In this document: piece after piece, positions 24,303 through 32,812 of the stretch
How the letters are laid out: the number at the start of each line of letters is the position of its first letter
Position numbering within the stretch: the stretch's first letter is position 1
Source: Paludibacter sp.
GTDB lineage: Bacteria > Bacteroidota > Bacteroidia > Bacteroidales > Paludibacteraceae
DNA length: 32,812 bases
Assembly: GCA_023666945.1 (NCBI GenBank)
Contig: JAMPAY010000019.1
Coordinates: 1-32,812, forward strand
Direction: 5' to 3'
Notes under the pieces: model-generated
The model's database searches: none
Seen by the model: only the letters and a program-made list of their open reading frames with translations
What the model was told of the DNA's origin: nothing
Made by a program: the position numbers and the translations under genes

Positions 24303-27300
24303 TTATTTCACCACAAACTTGGCGGTATGGTTTTCGCCCTGAGCAGTAGTCAAACGAACAAGATAGACACCTGCATCGCCGACAACCTTAATCTGTAGCG
24401 GCAGTCGGTCAGGTTTGAGCGTAGAAACCAAAGAACCGTTACCGTTATAGAGATAAAGCGTCATACCTTCCATTTGCTCTGCCGTAAACTTACCCGTTAT
24501 CGTGATATCGCTACCCGAAAGTACCGGATTAGGCGTAACGGAGAGCGTGGCTGCCGACACATTTTCGATGGAAGAGCCTATGCAGTCGGAAGATTCCGTC
24601 AGGTTGAGATAGGTAACCTTGTTGCACCCTTCTTCGGTGAAAGAGCGTATGATATGCTCACCTATCGTATATTCGACATCTTCGTACAGATAGGTTTGGT
24701 TTTTGCAGATAGCGGCATTGATGGTTTCTTCGACAGAGGGCAAGGTGGTGAGCGTGAGTGTTACAATATTATCGCACCCGTTGTTATCGCTGCGCACCCA
24801 CTGTGAGAGCACAAGCGGCTGAGAAACGGAGTGTTTGTCGGCCTCAACCGTAAAGCCGTAGCCCTCGTAGGGATAGGTTTCGCAGACGTTGTCAGTATAC
24901 TCGTTACGTTCAACACAATTGAGTCGTACATTATCGATGTGCAGAATAGACTTCGAATCTTTGGATGTGACAGCATGGAAGAAGGCTATACGCACGTTTT
25001 TACCTGCATAGCGGCTCAAGTCGATTTGCTGTGTTGCAGCAGCCGACGGTATTTGCACATTGTTAAACAATGTAGCATCTTGCCGTTGCCACGAGAGTCC
25101 GTTGTCGAGTGAGACTAACACGGCAAACTGCCCAAGTGGTTTGGCTATGGTGTACCACAAATCGAAAGTAAGCAAAGCATTGTCGACGATAGCAAATTCC
25201 GGCGTAATCAACCAACGGTTGTTTACATAATTCTCCGATGAGAGAATCGACTTATCTTCAGCCTTGGTTGTGCTGTTGGAACGCCAATGGTAGGTATACG
25301 AAAGGGATGTAGGAACATATGTGAGTGTTGCTCCGTTATCCAATACATCGTCTAACGTTCCTTCTGAAATTTGCGAATTCCAACACAAGAGCGAAACGGG
25401 CCCATCTTGCTTGAGTGTAGCGAAGTCTTCATCGAAAGGCATATCCCATGTGCCACATTCCGTAGTAAACTCGACAGGACGCGAGTACTCTGACACACCG
25501 TTTTCGTAGACAGCCGCCACCTGAACCGAATAGACAGTGCTATGCGTCAGGTTGGTGAGTGTGCAGGGATTGTCCGTAACCGGGATGACCACTTCATTGC
25601 CGTCTTGCGACAAGCGTACAAGCCATGAGGTTTCGTTAGAACCATTCATCCAACCAACCTGTGCGGTTGTTTGCGTGATATTGGTCACTACAATATTTTC
25701 GGGATCGATAAACTCAGGTATCTCGGTGATAGTGAGGTCATCGATGATAACCGGTTTGTTGCTTGACCTAAGTGCCAAAACTTTTCCCTTGCCGATGTAG
25801 TTATGCAGTTTGAAATCGCACACATCGAATACTTTGGTTGAAGAATTCGTAATGAAGGTGGTTACCAACGGCAGTAATTCTTCGAAAGAATCGGTATCCA
25901 ATTGGTCGTTCATAACACCCAAAGAAAGCGAGACCGGCGTGCTTACCGTTGACTCTCCGCTTGCAAAGGAGAAACTGATACGCATCGTGTTGACAGGCAC
26001 ATCGAAGACAGGCAATACGATGGTCGAATTGGCTGCTATGTTGTAGACCGTCTTGGTGGGACTATTGATGGTATAGGCATGATTGTATGCATAGTTGAGA
26101 TACTTATCGGGATTGGTTTCTCCATAGATAATCCAACATGAGGGTTCTGCATCGAACGACTCAGCATAAGGCAAAGGTTGCACTCCGCAGTTGGTAGCGA
26201 AGGGGTATTCCACAAACTCGGTATAGGAATCGACACACAAGGTGCGTATATATAAGGAGTAGGGGGTAGTAGGCTTCAAGCCTTTTGCCACAAAAGTATT
26301 GCCTTGAATGGTTTGTCGTAAGGTGACATATTCGTCGGTTTCATCTAACTGGAAAGGGTCACCCATGTTGCTTGCCGCTACCATTACTTCGAAATCGTTG
26401 CTCTTTCCCGCAGCCCATGTAAAGACAGCAGAATCGGCATCGATAGCCGTGAGTCGGATATTGGAGGGTGCAACACAATCGTACTCTTCGATGGTGATAG
26501 CCTTGATATAGTCGGGTTTAGCAGCAACAAGTGCCGAAGTGGCCGTTATCTGATACATCAGGTTGTACAACCCCGGTTGGGTGACCGTAACCTTTGCATT
26601 GACCGTAGCCGGTTCCGTTTCCTTATGCTGATAAACGAGTGTGTATTCGTTGTTGTCGGGGGCACCATTCTTAACGATACCGGTAATATACCCATTTTCG
26701 TGTCTTAACGAACTACCCTCGATAGCCACACTTGTGGGAAGGATTGCGAGAGAAACATATCCTCCCGACGGAACAGCATCGAACTCGGAGGTAGCCAACA
26801 GTACAACCGGTTCTTCCACCCGTATGGTGCGATACATCCACAAGTAGTTCTTTCCTCCCGCTTCCGGAGAATAGTTCCATTGCGCATTAGACACCTCATC
26901 GGTGAAGGTATCGACATAGGGCAATGTAGCGATTCCCTTGGTTGTGGTGAAGGTGAGGGGTGCAGTCCACTCGGCATCGTCCTTATCGACACGAACATAG
27001 ATATCGTAGGAGGTGTTGGGCGTAAGTCCTGTGAGCGTATCGGTAGAGAGCGAGATTTGCTTGCGTATACCCGTTCCAAGTGCAAACCCTGCGGGACCGT
27101 ACTCTGCCTGCCATGCCGTTACCTGATCGTTGAGTTCGAAGAATGAGTAAGCCGCATAAACATCACCCACCTCGGTCATCTTCAAATCGGTAATGGGGAA
27201 GTTGATAGTACGGTCGTTAGAGATGAGCAGGTTGTCGATAAGCAGCGAGCCGTAAGATTCGATACCGATATACTTATAGTTCTTAAGGGACTTATATCCG

Positions 27301-30300
27301 CTAAGGTCGATGTAGTATGGCAGATATTTTCTCCATGTTGTAGGTATCTCCATTGATACTATGAGTTCGCGGTCGGCCTCCGGGTTATCCATATAGTCGT
27401 TTGTATTGACAGCATAGATATTCATGCGTGCTCCAGAGTGGGCATAGCCGAAGAAATAGAGGAACACATGCGACAGAGAATCGACATCCACCTCAGGAAG
27501 AATAACCATATCGCCTTTGGTACTACTTGCCGAACTATTATAAGCACCTGCAATCAGCATAGCGTATTTGCCATCGAAAACAGGATCGGAATCGGTAGGC
27601 GCATGCAGCGAAGATACTCCCGTTGTATGCGTCCAGCAAGAGGGCATTGTACTGCTGACATATTCCGTGAGATAGTTCTCGAAATCGTCGTAGTAAGGCA
27701 ATGTAAGTTTTGCGGGACAATCGGTACGGAAACGCAAGCCTGTGCTCCATGCACTATTGATAATGGCACTGCACTCCGAGCGTACGAACGCATAGTAAGG
27801 CGTATTGGGAAGAAGGCCTTTGACGGTGGCTGACAAAGTATCGGCAACCACTGTTTCGAAGATAAAGTCGTCGGCATCGGCATTGTCGGGCAAGTAGTTG
27901 AAGACACGCAAGCGGAAAGAGGTTTGTTCGTCGAGAGCCGTCCAAGAGCATTTGGCCGTATCGGTGGAACATTCTTCCATGATAAGTGCCATAGGTGCAA
28001 TACACTCTTCGCGCAAAGTTATTTCGATATTATCGAAGTACATATCTCCTCGCGCAACCGACTCCGAAGCCATTTTCAGATTCGGCACATGGATAGCGAT
28101 GAAATTGCCATAATCGGGTTCGAATTGTCCGGTTTCTTCATTATAGATAAGGTCGCCGCCCTTATAGGTATCGAAAGCATAGTAACGCTCTTGCCAAACT
28201 CGCGTACCCGATACATAGATAACAGAATCGTAGTGTACGGGCGTAAAGGTGGCAGGATTGGTCGGGTCGGACATGACACCCACCTCGAAATAATTCACCT
28301 TAGCACTCTTGGCATTGACCCACAAATGCAACTGCAGATTCTTTACCGAATCGATCTGCATGGCAGGCAGTACCCAATAGTCGTTCTTATCTTTGGTAGG
28401 ATAGACATTGAGGTGTCGCTTGGAAATTCCGTCGACAGAAGAAATGGTGGTATTGGTAGCCAACACCTTTGCAAATGTTGCTTCGTAGCCCGTATAGTAA
28501 TAGTAGGGCGAGGGAATTGCATTGGCGGCATACTTCTCGAAGTCTTCGGCATAGGGCAAGGGTAGCGGACTCCACCAAGTGAAGAAGTTGACAGGCACGC
28601 TCCACTCTCCCTGACAATCGTTGGCAGGATCGACAGCCTGCACATAGACGTAATGATTGGTTCCGCTCTTCAGTCCGGATAGTTTCAGTTGTGTTTCATT
28701 CAATTGTCCGTCGAAAACATCGCCTTCCTGACTTTCGGGATGGAACGATTCAGCGGTAGTCACCTTCACATTGTAGAGCGTTTCGTTGTATGTTTTGTTC
28801 CAACGAATGGTAGCAGTAAGCGAATCGGCCTTCTCAACCCACACCGTTTCGACACGACGACAAGACGGAATCTGTTCTACCATAATATCGTCTAAAAAGA
28901 TGCTAATTGATGCCTTGTTGTACCAATTATTATTCAACCATGTTTCACGATCGTACCAGATAACAATGTTTTTACCCGTACCTTTATAGGTATCGAACAT
29001 AACATCGCACTCTGCCCATGCGTTAGCCACCGGGTGGAAATACTGCTTAACTTCGGTGAACGAGCCATCGTCTTCTCTGACGCCTATACGCAACCAAGGT
29101 CCATAGTTGTCAGACGCATCGGGTTGCGTTGAGCAAGCCTTTGTTCCGCTGACATAGAAACGCAAGTGCAGTTGATTAACCGGCAGTTCAAATTCGGGCA
29201 ATTCGAGCCCCTGCATAGTAGCAGAAGAAGCCGAAGCACTGGCAGACATAGACGCCGACATTTTGAATACTTTCTTTGTATTATCACCGGGATAGGTATG
29301 GTCGCCGGCATAACTGCTACCTGAACTTGCCGCTACAAAAGGCATCTGGGTAGCAACGGATGTCAAGACCTCGTAGCAAGGGGGCAAGACGTTGAATGAT
29401 ACGGTACCTACCTCATAGTCATTAAAATCTTCTTTCCATGGTAATGCCATGGGAGCGCAACCCGACCAAATACATTCCATTGACGACCAAGGTCCGAGTG
29501 CATCTCCCGAACGAGCCTGCACATAAACATAATAGGGTGTGCTATGCTGCAAGCCGGTTACGAGAACCTCCGGTTGGTTGTTGACCGTAGCGGAAAAGAC
29601 GGGTGCATCTGTATCGGGATTGGAGCCTTTACCGGAGAATACACGTACATTCCATGCAGTGGCAGTACCATTTTCTTTCCAACCCAACTTAATTTCGGTA
29701 GGAGCCGTTTCCAAGGCTACAATATTCGAAGGCGATTGCAGTGTATTCTTATCGGTAATGGAAAGATTATCAAGATAGAACGTATTGGTAACAGAAGTAC
29801 CCACTACCGTATCATCGTAAAGAACAATAAACTTGCCTGCTCCCTCGTAACTATTCAAGGGAACCACAAAGAACTCAGGTGTTTTTCCTTTGGAGAGTGA
29901 AACCGATTGTACCGGTGTAAGCGTAGTGAAGTCGGTAGTATCAGTCAGCACACCCACCTTGAGCCGCCCTGCACAGTTGCTGGAATTGATATCGTTGGGC
30001 ATATATCCGTAGAAAGATACCACCAAGTCTTTGACATCGCCATCGATATACTCGGGCAAACGAAGATAGCCATTGATACCTGAGGACGCCGAATGCTTAA
30101 AAATAATGGAATTGGGTGTAACATTGGCAGGTGCATTCGTCCACTTGGTTGTACCAACTGTAGGCAGTGTTTTGGATGTAAAATTGCCTAACTTCAGTTC
30201 CGACCATGTCTTATTAGGACTATCGAAATTGTTGACATAAGGAACATTGAGCGCATGTATCGTATTGGCATAAACAGATTGCCACTCTACATCGCAACCG

Positions 30301-32657
30301 TGCGGGCGTACATAGAAATAGACGGTTTGCCCGGGATTGAGTCCTTCCTGCACGAAAGTAGTACCCTCATCCCATTCGCCATCACCTAAATCGGCGGTTT
30401 GCGTCATATCGGTCATTGCCACAGAACTAACCTTTATATCCCAAGAGGAGGCAAAAGAACGTTCTTCCCATGTAAACTTGATTGCATAATTAGAGAGAAC
30501 CTCTGCTTGTAGATTATCGACCGTGAGACAAGCAGGTGTGTAATCGACCGTAATATCATCAATATAATGTTCGCTGTACGGTGTCCAGAACGTAATGAAC
30601 TTACCATTGCCTTTATAATTGGTGAGCGGTGCTTCCACCTTCACCCATTTGTTGGCTAAGGTTTTTACGTTGACTTGTTTCACGAACGTAAAATGTCCGC
30701 CTTCGGACAGCATTTGCCCTCGCGGCAGTCGACCGTCTTGCACATCCATGACCCCGACATTGTAGGTAATAGTAGTAGCCGATTTGGCATATACATAGAA
30801 CGAAAGCATCAATTGGTTAACCTCCGCTCCTGAAATTTCAGGCAGAATAGCAAACTGCACATAGTTATCCGCTCCTTTTACCCGCAACGAAGCCGCCTTA
30901 TAGGGAGTACTTTCGTTGTTGTACGCAGTTGTCAGATAGGTAGCATAACTACTTGACGTAGACCAATAATCGTTATTAGAAGACATGTAGCGTGTATCGA
31001 CCACGATATCGGTAGGAAGAGCACTTGTGTTGTTTGTATAGATTTCGTTGGGATACTGATCGAAATGTTGCACGTATGGCACTGTGGCCTGTTGCGGTGT
31101 TTTGAAAGAACCTCCCTGCACAAAGTTGTCGGGATCGCAAGCGGATGCCACATAGAACCAATAGGTGGTAAGTTGTGTCAGCCCCGTAATCGTATAGGGA
31201 TTGGACGTAACCTTGTTGTAAAAGACCACTTCGGGAGAATCGGATGTAAGCGAAGTAAAATCAGTAATCTCTTTATTGGCTACCAACAAATACCATTCGG
31301 AAGCCGTAGGTTTAGAGTCGGTCCACCCAATTGTAGCCTGTGTAGACAATGCTTGCTTACATGTAGGAAACATTACGTTCTCGCAGTCAGAAGCCTGCTC
31401 TATGGACAAATTGTCGACGAACATATGGTTTGTTTGACCCGTTTTGCCGGTATAGAGCACTATGTAACGTCCGGCACCTTGATATCCCTCGAAAGAAACC
31501 GTCAGTTTCTCCCATTTCTGTGCTTTGGGCAAATCGAAGGTCTGCCACTCTTGCACGGATGCAGGATCGTGCGAAGTGGCCACACCGACATGTATCTGCC
31601 GTGCATATAACTCTCCCGCATTGTTAGTTGCCGCCATGAAAGAGATTTGGTAGTTGGTAATATCTTCTGCAATTTCGGGTAAGAAAACATAACTCGTTGC
31701 CGCAGACCCCGTATAGAAATAGAGCGATTGTTTACCTTCGTAAGGATAAGTGGTTTTAAGAGAAGGAATATAACTGGGCACCGTGCTTCCCGACACCGAT
31801 GTAGACCAACAAGATCCCAATGTTGCATCTTCAAAATCGAAGAACAAAGGTGCCGTGATTTGTTCGCAAGGGGTAACAAAGGATAGAGATGCCCATGGGG
31901 ATACATCGTTGTCATCGCAATCGGTTTGAATATAGAACCAGTACTCGGTGTTGGGAGTCAGATTCTCCAAGGCAATACTCTCATCCAAATAGCCTGTATA
32001 TTCCGCCACATCCGCCTTTTGTAAGAAATCGGAAATAGGGGTTGTAGATACCTTGATGTTATAGCCAATCATTTGGTCGACCATAGACACATCCCACAAA
32101 AGAGCCGCGGATTTTGGTTTGAGATACGTACTAAGAAGCGTGAGTCCCGTTACAGGTTGGCTGCAATAAGGACTGTTTTGTACCTGCAAATAATCGATAT
32201 AGATACCTCCCGCAGCATTGTTTTGAGCCTGCAAGCCGATATGCAGTTTCGGCACATTGGGCAGAAGAACGGCTACGGTAGTATAGTCTTCGAGCGCAGC
32301 CGAAAATGTTTGTAAAGGAATCCAATCGGCAGACTCGGGCAAGCGATAGCATACAGTGAGCGGATCGACAAGCGATTGCAACGACGGCTGCTTAAGCCGA
32401 AGCGCCACCATAGGATTATGCTCCAAAGAAGAAATATCCACCACCGGTGAACAGAGAATATCTTCGGCATTTGCCAAAGTAGAAGAAAACACAGCATTGC
32501 CCGCAGTGCAGTTCCAAACCGAACCTACTTGCGACCATTGCTCCGGCAGTCCATCGGAATCGAAATTCTCGACAAACACAACCTTTTGCGCACTAAGCGT
32601 TCCGCAACATACCCAAAAGATGAGCATGAGCCAATGAACAAGGTTAAATCTTTTCAT
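24303..32657 (-). CDS. Giant T9SS-secreted adhesin-like protein with ten jelly-roll/FN3 modules (paralog B)
   Basis: This 2784-aa protein has a signal peptide (MKRFNLVHWLMLIFWVCCG...SAQ). Its ten jelly-roll plus fibronectin-III-like modules start near residues 27, 262, 522, 800, 1066, 1361, 1646, 1906, 2156 and 2399, nearly the same positions as in the neighbouring paralog. Shared landmarks include VDISSL and GG(V/I)YIDY in module 1, and IDN(I/V)RLNCV followed by YEGY(N/G)FTV after module 10. The tail has a CDNIVTLTL repeat and a sorting domain (VTPNPVLSGSDITIT, ending KFVVK). One segment of about 75 residues found near the C-terminus of the paralog is absent here. I start at the ATG at 32657; an in-frame ATG 33 bases upstream would put extra residues ahead of the signal peptide. 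It is presumably a T9SS-exported adhesin; ligand unknown. Confidence 0.93.
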   Translation of the reverse strand: MKRFNLVHWLMLIFWVCCGTLSAQKVVFVENFDSDGLPEQWSQVGSVWNCTAGNAVFSSTLANAEDILCSPVVDISSLEHNPMVALRLKQPSLQSLVDPLTVCYRLPESADWIPLQTFSAALEDYTTVAVLLPNVPKLHIGLQAQNNAAGGIYIDYLQVQNSPYCSQPVTGLTLLSTYLKPKSAALLWDVSMVDQMIGYNIKVSTTPISDFLQKADVAEYTGYLDESIALENLTPNTEYWFYIQTDCDDNDVSPWASLSFVTPCEQITAPLFFDFEDATLGSCWSTSVSGSTVPSYIPSLKTTYPYEGKQSLYFYTGSAATSYVFLPEIAEDITNYQISFMAATNNAGELYARQIHVGVATSHDPASVQEWQTFDLPKAQKWEKLTVSFEGYQGAGRYIVLYTGKTGQTNHMFVDNLSIEQASDCENVMFPTCKQALSTQATIGWTDSKPTASEWYLLVANKEITDFTSLTSDSPEVVFYNKVTSNPYTITGLTQLTTYWFYVASACDPDNFVQGGSFKTPQQATVPYVQHFDQYPNEIYTNNTSALPTDIVVDTRYMSSNNDYWSTSSSYATYLTTAYNNESTPYKAASLRVKGADNYVQFAILPEISGAEVNQLMLSFYVYAKSATTITYNVGVMDVQDGRLPRGQMLSEGGHFTFVKQVNVKTLANKWVKVEAPLTNYKGNGKFITFWTPYSEHYIDDITVDYTPACLTVDNLQAEVLSNYAIKFTWEERSFASSWDIKVSSVAMTDMTQTADLGDGEWDEGTTFVQEGLNPGQTVYFYVRPHGCDVEWQSVYANTIHALNVPYVNNFDSPNKTWSELKLGNFTSKTLPTVGTTKWTNAPANVTPNSIIFKHSASSGINGYLRLPEYIDGDVKDLVVSFYGYMPNDINSSNCAGRLKVGVLTDTTDFTTLTPVQSVSLSKGKTPEFFVVPLNSYEGAGKFIVLYDDTVVGTSVTNTFYLDNLSITDKNTLQSPSNIVALETAPTEIKLGWKENGTATAWNVRVFSGKGSNPDTDAPVFSATVNNQPEVLVTGLQHSTPYYVYVQARSGDALGPWSSMECIWSGCAPMALPWKEDFNDYEVGTVSFNVLPPCYEVLTSVATQMPFVAASSGSSYAGDHTYPGDNTKKVFKMSASMSASASASSATMQGLELPEFELPVNQLHLRFYVSGTKACSTQPDASDNYGPWLRIGVREDDGSFTEVKQYFHPVANAWAECDVMFDTYKGTGKNIVIWYDRETWLNNNWYNKASISIFLDDIMVEQIPSCRRVETVWVEKADSLTATIRWNKTYNETLYNVKVTTAESFHPESQEGDVFDGQLNETQLKLSGLKSGTNHYVYVQAVDPANDCQGEWSVPVNFFTWWSPLPLPYAEDFEKYAANAIPSPYYYYTGYEATFAKVLATNTTISSVDGISKRHLNVYPTKDKNDYWVLPAMQIDSVKNLQLHLWVNAKSAKVNYFEVGVMSDPTNPATFTPVHYDSVIYVSGTRVWQERYYAFDTYKGGDLIYNEETGQFEPDYGNFIAIHVPNLKMASESVARGDMYFDNIEITLREECIAPMALIMEECSTDTAKCSWTALDEQTSFRLRVFNYLPDNADADDFIFETVVADTLSATVKGLLPNTPYYAFVRSECSAIINSAWSTGLRFRTDCPAKLTLPYYDDFENYLTEYVSSTMPSCWTHTTGVSSLHAPTDSDPVFDGKYAMLIAGAYNSSASSTKGDMVILPEVDVDSLSHVFLYFFGYAHSGARMNIYAVNTNDYMDNPEADRELIVSMEIPTTWRKYLPYYIDLSGYKSLKNYKYIGIESYGSLLIDNLLISNDRTINFPITDLKMTEVGDVYAAYSFFELNDQVTAWQAEYGPAGFALGTGIRKQISLSTDTLTGLTPNTSYDIYVRVDKDDAEWTAPLTFTTTKGIATLPYVDTFTDEVSNAQWNYSPEAGGKNYLWMYRTIRVEEPVVLLATSEFDAVPSGGYVSLAILPTSVAIEGSSLRHENGYITGIVKNGAPDNNEYTLVYQHKETEPATVNAKVTVTQPGLYNLMYQITATSALVAAKPDYIKAITIEEYDCVAPSNIRLTAIDADSAVFTWAAGKSNDFEVMVAASNMGDPFQLDETDEYVTLRQTIQGNTFVAKGLKPTTPYSLYIRTLCVDSYTEFVEYPFATNCGVQPLPYAESFDAEPSCWIIYGETNPDKYLNYAYNHAYTINSPTKTVYNIAANSTIVLPVFDVPVNTMRISFSFASGESTVSTPVSLSLGVMNDQLDTDSFEELLPLVTTFITNSSTKVFDVCDFKLHNYIGKGKVLALRSSNKPVIIDDLTITEIPEFIDPENIVVTNITQTTAQVGWMNGSNETSWLVRLSQDGNEVVIPVTDNPCTLTNLTHSTVYSVQVAAVYENGVSEYSRPVEFTTECGTWDMPFDEDFATLKQDGPVSLLCWNSQISEGTLDDVLDNGATLTYVPTSLSYTYHWRSNSTTKAEDKSILSSENYVNNRWLITPEFAIVDNALLTFDLWYTIAKPLGQFAVLVSLDNGLSWQRQDATLFNNVQIPSAAATQQIDLSRYAGKNVRIAFFHAVTSKDSKSILHIDNVRLNCVERNEYTDNVCETYPYEGYGFTVEADKHSVSQPLVLSQWVRSDNNGCDNIVTLTLTTLPSVEETINAAICKNQTYLYEDVEYTIGEHIIRSFTEEGCNKVTYLNLTESSDCIGSSIENVSAATLSVTPNPVLSGSDITITGKFTAEQMEGMTLYLYNGNGSLVSTLKPDRLPLQIKVVGDAGVYLVRLTTAQGENHTAKFVVK

Positions 32658-32735
32658 AGACCTATATAAATATAAAAAAATAATGTCCAAAAAACAAGAG
32701 CCGCCCCCTACTCACACATCACGGCAAATACGCAA

Positions 32736-32743
32736 CAAAAGTA
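32736..32743 (-). promoter_or_regulatory. Possible -7 box upstream of giant paralog B
   Basis: TACTTTTG on the minus strand lies about 80 bases before the ATG at 32657 and fits the TAnnTTTG consensus. No TTTG or TTG sits at the expected distance upstream, so the promoter is incomplete or relies on an activator. Confidence 0.35.
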
Positions 32744-32812
32744 AGAAAAATCTACATAATACCTGTTGGTTGAATTAAATCAGTGAATATTTTATCTGCC
32801 CAATTGGACGAT

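Overview
The window is a chromosomal segment of a Bacteroidota bacterium, almost certainly order Bacteroidales. Four things point there. Promoters have the Bacteroidota sigma-ABfr form (TTTG or TTG, a 19-21 base spacer, then TAnnTTTG). Genes lack clear Shine-Dalgarno sequences. Very large secreted proteins carry type IX secretion (T9SS) C-terminal sorting domains. There is also a C10 streptopain-like protease. I cannot name the genus. No insertion sequence, phage gene, CRISPR array or rRNA was seen.

Layout. 1-3230 holds three genes for exported proteins: a META-domain lipoprotein (+), a GH28 polygalacturonase-type glycosidase (-), and a small secreted protein of unknown function (+). The last two are divergent, with back-to-back promoters about 40 bases apart. 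3290-6637 is a recA-led operon on the minus strand: recA, a COG2509-type FAD-dependent protein, and a TcdA-type ThiF-family enzyme. 6638-7127 is a gap with the recA promoter and an 11-bp-period repeat. 7128-9729 is a tightly packed minus-strand housekeeping cluster: hpt, pth, hslR-type S4 protein, a DUF4924-like protein and nth. Upstream of it are the L25/Ctc ribosomal protein gene and tRNA-Gln(TTG), each followed by its own hairpin terminator.

10746-32657 is the striking part: four large minus-strand genes for cell-surface or secreted proteins. From upstream to downstream they are a 2784-aa multi-module adhesin-like protein, its 2929-aa paralog, a 708-aa C10 cysteine protease with a propeptide and a T9SS-type tail, and a 589-aa outer-membrane protein joining a beta-barrel, two carboxypeptidase-regulatory-like folds and an OmpA peptidoglycan-binding domain. 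Protease and OmpA-family genes overlap (TGATG) and are probably translationally coupled. Both giant proteins consist of ten jelly-roll ('choice-of-anchor J'/cleaved-adhesin) plus fibronectin-III-like modules in matching order. They therefore look like the product of whole-gene tandem duplication followed by strong divergence.

Working together: the housekeeping clusters serve DNA repair, tRNA modification, translation recycling and purine salvage. The 22-kb surface block is plausibly one functional unit in which T9SS exports the adhesins and a protease that may process them or their targets. That link is inference from gene neighbourhood and from the analogy to Porphyromonas gingipain/HagA adhesin modules.
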